21,919 bases of DNA from an uncultured Planctomycetales bacterium. GTDB lineage: Bacteria; Planctomycetota; Planctomycetia; Pirellulales; Thermoguttaceae. A program made the position numbers and the translations under genes. The stretch covers positions 1-21,919 of the forward strand of contig CALARR010000439.1 of the NCBI GenBank assembly GCA_937889015.1. Reading direction: 5' to 3'. Positions 14,628-21,264 of this stretch are shown piece by piece. The notes under the pieces are model-generated. The model had not been told where the DNA came from. It saw nothing but the letters and a program-made list of their open reading frames with translations, and ran no database searches. Position 1 is the stretch's first letter; every line of letters starts with the position of its first letter.

Positions 14628-16490
14628 TTAGGGGGCGACCTTTCTGAGCCAGATGCGGTTCAATCGCATGAGTTCCTTGCCGGCGGCCCGGACGACCTGA
14701 GCCTTGAGCGTCTGACGTCCGGCGGCGAGGTCCAGCACGCCGGCCTCGGCCGTGCAAAACACTTCGGCAGTCACGGTCGGCTTGGGCGGGAACTCCAGTT
14801 GTGCGTTGCCGGCGGAAATCCGTAGCGTGCCGCCGCCTTCGGTCGGACAACAGCCGTAGCTGAGCATCACCGCATAGCGGCCGGCCTGGCGCACGTCCAG
14901 TTCCCAGGCGGCCGAGTCGCCAGGCCGATTCCAGCCCTCGATGGTGTCCCAATCGTAGGCGCGGAACAGGTACTGGACCGTGGTCCCTTCCAGCCGGGCC
15001 CAACTGGCCTGAATTTCCACAGGGTTTTCGTCGGGCTGGCCCACCGGGATCGGCAGCGGCTGGTAAACCCGGCCGGCCGTGACGTCCTGGAACCATTGGC
15101 GAAAACGCGCATGCAAGTCGGCCACGATTTGGGGATGGTCGGCAGCGATGTTGTTCTGCTCGCCCGGATCGGCCTGGAGGTCGTACAACTCCGGTCCGAC
15201 CGGCTTCTTGGTCGGCTTCTTGGAGCCGGTCCTTGACCCGGTCGGCGTTTCCTTCGCGCTGGGCCGCGCGGCTTGGCCCTGGCTCTTGGGTTTCTGAGGC
15301 ACGACCAGCTTGTAGCGATCGCTGCAGATGGCCCCGTTGGTCTCGTCGCTAGGCGTGTAGCGGTTCCAGGTGTGGCAAAGGTATTCGTGGGGGCTGACGC
15401 CGCGTCCCGCGGTGAGCAAGGAGCGGATGCTGCGCCCGTCCAACTTGCGCCCTTCGGGCAGGGGGAGTTCCAGCAGATCGCACAACGTGGGCAGGATGTC
15501 CAGGTGGGAGGCCATGCTGTCCACCTTGACCCCCGCGGGGAAGCGGCCGGGCCAGCGCGCGAAGAAGGGCACGCGCACCCCGCCCTCGTAGACGCTGGCC
15601 TTGTAGCCGCGCAGACCGGCCGAATAGGCCTTGCTCACTCCGCCGTTGTCGCTCATGAAGAAGACGATGGTATTGTCCCGCTGCCCGAGTTCGTCCAGGG
15701 TAGCGAACAGCCGCGTCAGATTCTGATCGACCAGGTCCACCAGGGCGTAGATCCGCGCGTCGCGCAGCGGCAGGCCGCGTTGGAGATACTTGTCAATCAC
15801 CGCGTCGCCGCGCGGTTGGCCGTCGTGCGAATCGCTGGCCACCCAGGGCGAGTGCGGCGCGTTGTAGGCCAGGTAGCAGAAGAAGGGCTTGCCTTGCGCG
15901 GTGCGGATGAAGTCGATCGTGGCGTCGGTGAGCAGATCGGTGATGTAGCCGCGCGTCTGGACCGGCCGGCCATTGTGTACGAGTTGGTCGGGATAGTCGT
16001 AGCGTTCGATGTGACCGTGGTAGTGGCCCAGGAACTCGTCGAAACCGCGTTGCTGGGGCTGGTAGCCGGAATAGGCGCCCAGATGCCACTTGCCGAACAG
16101 GCCGGTGCGGTATCCGGCGACGCGGAGCACCTGGGCCAGCGTGACTTCGGCGGCGTCCATCGTGTCGCCGCCGAAACGCGTGTTGTACAAGCCGGTGCGG
16201 AGGTAATAGCGGCCGGTCATGAGTCCGGCGCGGGTCGGCGAGCAGACCGGACAGGCATAGAAACGCGTGAGCGTCACGCCGTCGGCCGCCAGGCGATCCA
16301 TGGTGGGCGTCTCGATCCGCGTGTTTCCGGCAACGCCCGTTTCCCAGTAACCTTGGTCGTCGGTGACGATCAACAGCACGTTGGGGCGCGCGCCGGCGGC
16401 GTGGCCGGAATGTGTGGCGGTGAGCCACGCGGCGAGGGCCAGGAGGGACAAACGGAGAAGGATCGGCGCAAGCGGGTCGGGGCGTCGCAT
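14628..16490 (-). CDS. Secreted arylsulfatase-like sulfatase
   Basis: 620-residue type I sulfatase, first gene of the glycan run. I start at ATG 16490 because a clear signal peptide follows (LLRLSLLALAAWLTATHSGHA); the frame continues upstream to 16649 but there it reads through the promoter region and a repeat. The Shine-Dalgarno is weak. Motifs: NVLLIVTDDQGYWE metal site, CSPTR with formylglycine C83, FFMSDNGGVSKAYSAGLRGY metal/substrate region, and the ELYDLQADPGEQNN C-terminal core motif. Just before ELYD there is a Lys/Thr/Pro-rich insertion (SQGQAARPSAKETPTGSRTG and following) that is a degraded copy of the 81-bp repeat. After the core, about 130 residues form a beta-sandwich (AWELDVRQAGRYAVMLSYG), resembling carbohydrate-binding modules attached to planctomycete sulfatases. 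The stop is one base before the next start. Confidence 0.92.
   Translation of the reverse strand: MRRPDPLAPILLRLSLLALAAWLTATHSGHAAGARPNVLLIVTDDQGYWETGVAGNTRIETPTMDRLAADGVTLTRFYACPVCSPTRAGLMTGRYYLRTGLYNTRFGGDTMDAAEVTLAQVLRVAGYRTGLFGKWHLGAYSGYQPQQRGFDEFLGHYHGHIERYDYPDQLVHNGRPVQTRGYITDLLTDATIDFIRTAQGKPFFCYLAYNAPHSPWVASDSHDGQPRGDAVIDKYLQRGLPLRDARIYALVDLVDQNLTRLFATLDELGQRDNTIVFFMSDNGGVSKAYSAGLRGYKASVYEGGVRVPFFARWPGRFPAGVKVDSMASHLDILPTLCDLLELPLPEGRKLDGRSIRSLLTAGRGVSPHEYLCHTWNRYTPSDETNGAICSDRYKLVVPQKPKSQGQAARPSAKETPTGSRTGSKKPTKKPVGPELYDLQADPGEQNNIAADHPQIVADLHARFRQWFQDVTAGRVYQPLPIPVGQPDENPVEIQASWARLEGTTVQYLFRAYDWDTIEGWNRPGDSAAWELDVRQAGRYAVMLSYGCCPTEGGGTLRISAGNAQLEFPPKPTVTAEVFCTAEAGVLDLAAGRQTLKAQVVRAAGKELMRLNRIWLRKVAP
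15217..15290 (-). repeat. 81-bp family, degraded in-gene copy
   Basis: The plus strand begins TTCTTGGAGCCGGTCC, identical for 16 bases to the units at 20485-20646, and continues with GGTCGGC, then TTCGCGCTGGGCCGC and TTGGCC at the expected spacing. The translated insert keeps SQ.Q, RP, K.T, P.GS.TGSK of the family peptide but is shortened and drifted. It lies within the sulfatase at 14628-16490 without breaking the frame. Confidence 0.6.
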
Positions 16491-16544
16491 GGCGGGAGGC
16501 GGGGCAGGGTTACGGAAGGCGACGGCATTCTGGACGCTGGGGTG

Positions 16545-16574
16545 ATTGTATCTAGCCGGGCGTAGCCAATGCAA
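16545..16574 (-). promoter_or_regulatory. Candidate sigma-70-type promoter of the glycan run
   Basis: On the minus strand, TTGCAT (16569-16574) and TACAAT (16545-16550) are separated by 18 bases. The -10 matches 5 of 6 consensus positions, the -35 only 3 of 6. The start codon of the first sulfatase lies about 55 bases downstream. This is the only AT-rich promoter-like stretch ahead of the run. Confidence 0.4.
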
Positions 16575-16604
16575 GCGCTTTCGCAAATTGTGCGTTATTG
16601 TGCA

Positions 16605-16618
16605 GTGCAATTTTGCAC
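16605..16618. promoter_or_regulatory. Palindrome GTGCAATTTTGCAC, operator-like
   Basis: A perfect 6-bp inverted repeat with a 2-base centre (GTGCAA-TT-TTGCAC), 30 bases upstream of the candidate -35 box. A related GTGCGTTATTGTGCA segment adjoins it. Its position fits an activator or repressor site controlling the sulfatase/GH32 genes. It also lies beside a repeat, so chance is possible. Confidence 0.35.
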
Positions 16619-16628
16619 GCGGAACACC

Positions 16629-16817
16629 GGGGTAGCCGCTGCGCGGCAACCCCGGCCTATGCGATCCACGCCCCTTCGGGGCGGACGTTACTTATGCCGC
16701 ACAGGAACGTCGCGGTCGAGAAGCCGCGCATCGCCCATCGACGGGACCCTGCGGTGGTCCTCCACCGCAACGCGGTGGTGATTTCACAGCCCAGGGTTGC
16801 CGCGCAGCGGCTACCCT
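16629..16817. repeat. REPIN-like element with GTAG-headed hairpins
   Basis: Two 25-base terminal repeats in opposite orientation: 16629-16653 and 16793-16817, identical after reverse complementing except at the first and last base. Each is itself a hairpin (GGTAGCCGC-TGC-GCGGCAACC with an A-A mismatch) and each carries an outward GTAG (16632-16635 on plus, 16811-16814 on minus). GTAG heads next to a hairpin are the hallmark of bacterial REP sequences recognised by RAYT (TnpA-REP) transposases. The interior contains a CCACCGC/GCGGTGG hairpin (16762-16778) and a CCCCTTCGGGG hairpin. No RAYT gene is present in the window. Confidence 0.75.
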
Positions 16818-16835
16818 GAAGAACTTCCGCACCGC

Positions 16836-17441
16836 CTAGCGCATTTCCAGGATCCGAAAATCGTCGAAACGGATCCAATGTTCGGCGTCGGCCGGGCCGT
16901 TGTAGCACTGGATGCTGACCTGGTCGCGGCCCGGGGGAGGCAGGCTGCCGTCGGCTACGTGCAAGAAGGGACCTCGTCCATCCGGCCGGTATTGGGCTCG
17001 ATAGCCCACCGAATCCACGGTCAACCGCAGTTGCATGGTCTGCGTTTCGGTGAGCTTGCGGCCGGGGATGATGTGGGTCTTTCCGTCAATCAGTTCGTGG
17101 ACCAGCTTGAAGGCCGGATTCCCGTCGTGGTACCAGGTGATGCCTGCCTGTTCGAACTGATTGCTGGGGGGCGTGGTGAAGGTGATCGTGACTTCGATGG
17201 CGTAGCGCCTCGCCATACGATCCGGGGCGGGATAGAGCAGGACGTTCTTGGCCGTGAGGGCCCTGCCCGGTTCCACGCGGATTTCCAAGGCCCCATCCTT
17301 CAGCCGCCAGGTCTTGGGGTCTTCGCGAAGCCAGGTCCAGCCGTCGGCCAGTTTGCCTTCGAAACGGTCTTCGAACACAACCCGCGGTTCGGCCGCCGGA
17401 AGCCACGCCGCCAACGCCAGAGCCAGCAATGCGGTATTCAT
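16836..17441 (-). CDS. Small secreted concanavalin-A-like (DUF1349-type) protein
   Basis: 201 residues: a short signal peptide (MNTALLALALAAWLPAAEP) and one beta-sandwich domain. FEDRFEGKLADGWTWLRED and WRLKDGALEIRVEPG match the opening of DUF1349/laminin-G-like domains that are found as the C-terminal module of GH43 beta-xylosidases and as stand-alone proteins in planctomycetes. ITWYHDGNPAFKLVHEL and LRLTVDSVGYRAQYRPDG are further strands. Likely binds or acts on a carbohydrate outside the cytoplasm; no catalytic residues can be named. ATG 17441 has GGAG 8 bases upstream. It precedes the sulfatase run on the same strand, but a REPIN-like element begins 18 bases after its stop, so it is probably a separate transcript. 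Confidence 0.75.
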   Translation of the reverse strand: MNTALLALALAAWLPAAEPRVVFEDRFEGKLADGWTWLREDPKTWRLKDGALEIRVEPGRALTAKNVLLYPAPDRMARRYAIEVTITFTTPPSNQFEQAGITWYHDGNPAFKLVHELIDGKTHIIPGRKLTETQTMQLRLTVDSVGYRAQYRPDGRGPFLHVADGSLPPPGRDQVSIQCYNGPADAEHWIRFDDFRILEMR

Positions 17442-17533
17442 GGTCGCACTCCGGGAGAGACAAAGGGGGATGGATGCAGGGTCATGGGACAGCGCGACCG
17501 AAGAACGTCCTGCGGCACGCTGCGGTCCCTATT

Positions 17534-18922
17534 CTACAGCAAGTGTCGAGCCTTGATTTGCAGGTATTGGTTCACCAGCGGGGCGGTCAGGTCTTCAGGA
17601 AAGACGTCCAGCGCAAGCACGCCCTGGCATTGCAGATCGTTGAGCACCTGGCGGCGCCAGGTGAGGATGTCGGAGGCGGCGGCGGCGTTCCAGAAGGCAT
17701 CGCCCGCGGGCAGTTCGACGTCGGCGGGGTCGAACAGGGCCCGGTCGCGCAACAAGACGCCCAGGGGCAGGTGGCGGCCCACGAGGTTGGAGAGGTAGCG
17801 ATCCATGGCGGCCGCGTTCACTTCGTCGATCACGTTGCTGATCAGGACCACCAGCGAACGCCGCCGGCAATGCGCGGCCAGGTAGCGGAAGGCCAGGTCG
17901 TAGCGCGATTCCACGAGGCGCGGAAAGCGGTCAAAGCAGGCGTGCAGCAGGCGATTCATGTGCCGCATCGACCCTTGCGGCGGCACGAAGCTGTGGATCT
18001 CGTCGGAGAAGCAGATCAAGCCCACCGAATCACCTTGCCGCAGGGCCACGTAGCTCAGCATGAGCATGGCGTTGAAAGCGTGGTCCAGCAAGCTCAGACC
18101 GGCGGCCTGGTTGGTCATCATCCGGCCGCAGTCTAGCAAGAACACGATCCGCTGCGACTGGCTGGATTGGAAATCCTTGACGGTCAGCCGGTTGCGTTTG
18201 GCCGTCGAGCGCCAGTCGATGTGCTTGTAGTTGTCGTCGAGGTTGTAGTCCCGGAGTCGTTCGAAGTCATGGTCCTGGCCCACGCGCCGCACGCGGCGCA
18301 CGCCCATCAGGCTCAGCCGATTGGTGCGCGCCAACAGGGCGTATTGCGAGAGCTGGCGCAGATCGGGATACACGTGCAGGGCGGTTTCGACACGCACAGG
18401 CAGCAGTCGCTGCCAGAGCGTCCAGCGGCTAAGCACGCGGAGATGGGTCTGCTCCAGGCGAAAGGCGCCGCGGCGTCCCGGGCGGAGCACATAGTGCAAT
18501 ACGGCGCGCTGATGCGCCGCCAAGGGCAGCGCGAACTCATCCGGTTCGGCAAACAACTCCGGCGGCACGCCGTCGCGCAGAGCGAGTGAATAGTCACGTT
18601 GGCTGTGGTTGGAGACGATGAGCGTGACCGGATGCGGCTTGCGGACCGAGGCCACGCGCACGGTCTCGCGAACGACGCGGAACGTCGTACGGCGCGGAAG
18701 CGAGAACAGATCGACCACGGCCCCCAACACCAAGATCGCGTCGATGGCCACCACGGCCCAGACCACGGCGGGCACGGCGATCAGCCCCAAGGCCACCACG
18801 CCAGGCACCAAAGCCAGCCACACCAGGCGCGGACGAGGATAGATGCGCGCCAACCGGGCCAAGAGCCCCAGCGGAATCGTCACCGACGCGGTCAACACCA
18901 GCAGCAGCCACAGCGGGTTCAC
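17534..18922 (-). CDS. DUF58 (vWA-like) protein partnering MoxR
   Basis: 462 residues from a GTG start at 18922 that overlaps the MoxR stop codon as GTGA; longer frames on this strand would run deep into MoxR. Three hydrophobic segments (about 3-23, 33-51, 54-72) anchor it in the membrane. The signature HIDWRSTAKRNRLTVKDF lies at residues 234-251 (D236, W237), followed by a von Willebrand A-like fold starting FLLDCGRMM (D264 at the metal-site position, without the full DxSxS). In known families DUF58 proteins sit beside MoxR AAA+ ATPases, which are thought to act as chaperones for vWA partners and metal insertion or complex assembly. This is the last gene of the operon in the window. Exact role unknown. 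Confidence 0.88.
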   Translation of the reverse strand: MNPLWLLLVLTASVTIPLGLLARLARIYPRPRLVWLALVPGVVALGLIAVPAVVWAVVAIDAILVLGAVVDLFSLPRRTTFRVVRETVRVASVRKPHPVTLIVSNHSQRDYSLALRDGVPPELFAEPDEFALPLAAHQRAVLHYVLRPGRRGAFRLEQTHLRVLSRWTLWQRLLPVRVETALHVYPDLRQLSQYALLARTNRLSLMGVRRVRRVGQDHDFERLRDYNLDDNYKHIDWRSTAKRNRLTVKDFQSSQSQRIVFLLDCGRMMTNQAAGLSLLDHAFNAMLMLSYVALRQGDSVGLICFSDEIHSFVPPQGSMRHMNRLLHACFDRFPRLVESRYDLAFRYLAAHCRRRSLVVLISNVIDEVNAAAMDRYLSNLVGRHLPLGVLLRDRALFDPADVELPAGDAFWNAAAASDILTWRRQVLNDLQCQGVLALDVFPEDLTAPLVNQYLQIKARHLL

Positions 18923-19926
18923 AACCGGGGCACCTCCACGCTGCGAATCATGTCCTGCAGCAATTGGTCGACGCTGTGGCCCTCGACCTCGGCTTCGGCC
19001 GAGAGGATAACGCGGTGCCGCAGGGCCGGCAGGGCCAATTCGACCACGTCGTCCGGCACGGCGTAGTCCCGGCCGCGGAAGGCGGCCAAAGTGCGGACGC
19101 CCTGCATCAGAGCCAATCCGGCGCGCGTGGAGGCCCCCAAATGAAACTGCGGCCACTCGCGCGTGCGCCGCACCAGCGTGTTGACATACTGGATGAGCTT
19201 CGGATCGACCAGAACGTCGGCGCACCGCAGCCCCACTTCCACAATCTGCTCGGGTTGGGTCACGGTGTCGAGCTGGCTCAAACGTTCGTCCAGGTCGGTC
19301 TGCAGGCTGTGCATGGCCAGGACGGCGGCCTCTTCTTCGGCCGAGGGATAGTTGATGACCAGCTTGAACATGAAGCGGTCGAGTTGGGCTTCGGGCAGGT
19401 TGTAGGTGCCCTCCGATTCGATCGGGTTCTGCGTGGCCAGGACCAGGAAAGGGCGTTGCAGCCGATGGCCGACGCCTTCGACCGTCACACGGCGTTCCTG
19501 CATGATCTCCAGCAGGGCGGCGTGGGTCTTGGCCGGCGAGCGGTTGATTTCGTCGGCCAGCAGCAGTTGGGTGAAGACCGGGCCGGGCCGGAAGCGGAAT
19601 TCCTGGGTCCGCATGTCGAAGATCGGGGCCCCGGTGATGTCGGAGGGCATCAGGTCGGGCGTGAACTGGATGCGGCCGAACTGGCAGCCCAGCACGCGGC
19701 CCAGGGCGCGCACGAAGAGCGTCTTGCCCAGCCCGGGTACGCTCTCGATGAGCACGTGCCCGTTGGAGAACAGGGCCACCAGTGTGCCCAGCACCAGTTC
19801 GTCCTGGCCGACGAAGATCCGGCTGACCTGCTGCACGATGCGGTCGAAGAGCTCGCGCGTGGAATTGGAGGGCAACGGAACTTCGGCGACCGGTTCGGTC
19901 GGGGGCAGCGAGAGTTCGTCGTTCAT
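18919..19926 (-). CDS. MoxR-family AAA+ ATPase
   Basis: 335 residues, cytoplasmic AAA+ ATPase. Walker A is VPGLGKT (63-69, K68), Walker B LLLADE (121-126, D125/E126), and sensor 1 ATQNP (164-168, N167). DLMPSDITGAPIFD and the NLPEAQLDRFMFKL segment are typical of the MoxR subgroup. The C-terminal lid contains the GASTRAGLALMQG motif. The length is normal. The stop overlaps the DUF58 start by four bases, so translation is coupled. A 75-base gap separates it from the DUF4350 gene. MoxR enzymes are thought to remodel or load vWA-domain proteins encoded beside them, here the DUF58 protein. Confidence 0.95.
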   Translation of the reverse strand: MNDELSLPPTEPVAEVPLPSNSTRELFDRIVQQVSRIFVGQDELVLGTLVALFSNGHVLIESVPGLGKTLFVRALGRVLGCQFGRIQFTPDLMPSDITGAPIFDMRTQEFRFRPGPVFTQLLLADEINRSPAKTHAALLEIMQERRVTVEGVGHRLQRPFLVLATQNPIESEGTYNLPEAQLDRFMFKLVINYPSAEEEAAVLAMHSLQTDLDERLSQLDTVTQPEQIVEVGLRCADVLVDPKLIQYVNTLVRRTREWPQFHLGASTRAGLALMQGVRTLAAFRGRDYAVPDDVVELALPALRHRVILSAEAEVEGHSVDQLLQDMIRSVEVPRL

Positions 19927-20001
19927 GGGTGGAAAAGCGACCTTATTGGGTGTCAGAAAAGGAATGTTGTGGGTGGCAGACGATTCAGCACGCGTTGCAG
20001 A

Positions 20002-21264
20002 TCAGGGATCGGTCGACGTTTGTTTGTACCGCAGGTGCGCGGCGTGGGCAAAGTCCCGCTGGCCGGTCTTCTTCAGGTGCTCGGCCACGGCCGCCACATG
20101 TTTGCCCAGGTCCGAAAGGGGCTCGGGATCAGGATCGCGCGGCAGGCCGAAGATCGGCCAGCGTGAAAAGCAGAACACCAACCCGGCCGCGATCAGGTGC
20201 AGCAGAATCCAGTTCGTGGGCCAGACGGAGAGGATCTCCAGTCCGGTGGGCGGGGCGTTGGAGGGGTCCTTGTCGCGGATCGGCGGCTCACCCCAGTAGC
20301 TTTCCAGAAAAGCCACGCGCTGGGGCGCAGGCCCGATCTGCGCGATGAGCCTGGCGGCCAGTTTGCGGTGCTCATGGTTGACCAGCGGCAGGTTGAGCAG
20401 GAAGGAGCCATTGGCCACGACGATGGCTTGGCTGCCTTCCCACGACTCGCGCGTGACAAGGGCCCCGTGTTCGCAGGCCAACAACGTCTTGGAGCCGGTC
20501 CCGGAAACTGTCGGCAGCTCAGTTCCGCCGGGCCGCTCAACCTGGCCGGAAAGGTCCGGGGGCACGTTCTTGGAGCCGGTCCCGGAAACTGTCGGCAGCC
20601 CAATTCCGCCGGGCCGCTCAGCCTGACTGAGGCGGTCCGGGGAGAGCTTTGCTGCCTCGTAGCCGGGGACAAGGCGGTTGCGGACTTCGATTTCGGTCCG
20701 GGCCGGATTGATTCCCTCCAACCAGCTTTGTTCGCCGCTGAGGCTCGTGGCGCGGCCCGAGGTCTCGGCCTTCTGGACCTGGAACCACTCGGCGTCGAGG
20801 GGAGGCGTGATGCGCCAGAACGCCTGCTCTTGTTTGGCGTCCTTGAGTCGCGCGGCGACCTCGGCCTGTTGTTCCGCCGGGGCCAGGGGCTGGATCTTCT
20901 CCCAATAGGCGGCCTCAGCATCGTAGTCGCGCAATACCAGGATCAGACTTCGTCCCGGCTCCTCGATCAGCCACTCTTCCAGCCACTCGCGCACTTCTTC
21001 GCTGGGCGAAGCGCAACTCCGGGTGAACCAGACGATGCAGTCGGCCCGTTTGTGCAAGCGCGGCGAGAGCGTTCGCCAGACGTAGACCTTGTGCCCTGCC
21101 TGCTCGAACATCCGCGACAGCACGGCGGTGCCATTGACACTGGCCGCGGCCCCCAGTCCGCGCGAGTGTCCATATTCGGTCTCGATCTGCTGCGTGCAGC
21201 CGGCGGCCGGCAAGAGGACCGCCATGACGGCCCACCACACGCTGCGTGCAACGTCATGGTTCAT
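20002..21264 (-). CDS. DUF4350 lipoprotein carrying a repeat insertion
   Basis: 420 residues. ATG 21264 overlaps the upstream stop codon as ATGA. The signal peptide ends in a lipobox (LPAAGC, C23), so the protein is probably lipid-anchored. A DUF4350-type domain follows: YGHSRGLGAAASVNGTAVLS, then FEQAGHKVYVW and a DYD segment (113-115) in an SLILVLRDYD strand. One C-terminal transmembrane helix lies at about residues 338-358 (NWILLHLIAAGLVFCF), with a cytoplasmic tail ending DP. In known operons DUF4350 accompanies MoxR and DUF58. Residues 207-260 are two 27-residue units of the 81-bp repeat (LSPDR... and VPPDL..., both with VERPGG or AERPGG and LPTVSGTGSK). They separate YEAAK from TLLACEHGAL, which would otherwise join smoothly. 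The protein appears to tolerate the 54-residue addition. Confidence 0.85.
   Translation of the reverse strand: MNHDVARSVWWAVMAVLLPAAGCTQQIETEYGHSRGLGAAASVNGTAVLSRMFEQAGHKVYVWRTLSPRLHKRADCIVWFTRSCASPSEEVREWLEEWLIEEPGRSLILVLRDYDAEAAYWEKIQPLAPAEQQAEVAARLKDAKQEQAFWRITPPLDAEWFQVQKAETSGRATSLSGEQSWLEGINPARTEIEVRNRLVPGYEAAKLSPDRLSQAERPGGIGLPTVSGTGSKNVPPDLSGQVERPGGTELPTVSGTGSKTLLACEHGALVTRESWEGSQAIVVANGSFLLNLPLVNHEHRKLAARLIAQIGPAPQRVAFLESYWGEPPIRDKDPSNAPPTGLEILSVWPTNWILLHLIAAGLVFCFSRWPIFGLPRDPDPEPLSDLGKHVAAVAEHLKKTGQRDFAHAAHLRYKQTSTDP
20485..20565 (-). repeat. 81-bp family, in-gene unit (second) in DUF4350
   Basis: Encodes residues 234-260 (VPPDLSGQ, VERPGGTELPTVSGTGSK, T). It is 81 bases from its tandem partner and nearly identical to it in the first 50 bases of the plus-strand reading (CTTGGAGCCGGTCCCGGAAA, then CTGTCGGCAG). 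Confidence 0.92.
20566..20646 (-). repeat. 81-bp family, in-gene unit (first) in DUF4350
   Basis: Encodes residues 207-233 (LSPDRLSQ, AERPGGIGLPTVSGTGSKN). Compared with the pair in the sulfatase-GH32 gene, these units share the ERPG, LP and SGTG cores and the same length, but differ together at several positions (TVSG for AGSG, GSK for GPK). This shows that each tandem pair duplicated or converted within its own host gene. Confidence 0.92.

Noticed and set aside
16491..16649. N-terminal extension of the first sulfatase
   Set aside because: It would place the promoter-like sequence and repeat end inside the gene and bury the signal peptide at residue 54.
18923..19225. Longer start for the DUF58 protein inside MoxR
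   Set aside because: The Arg/Gly/Pro-rich translation there is a shadow of MoxR, while GTG 18922 gives a membrane segment at once and a four-base overlap.
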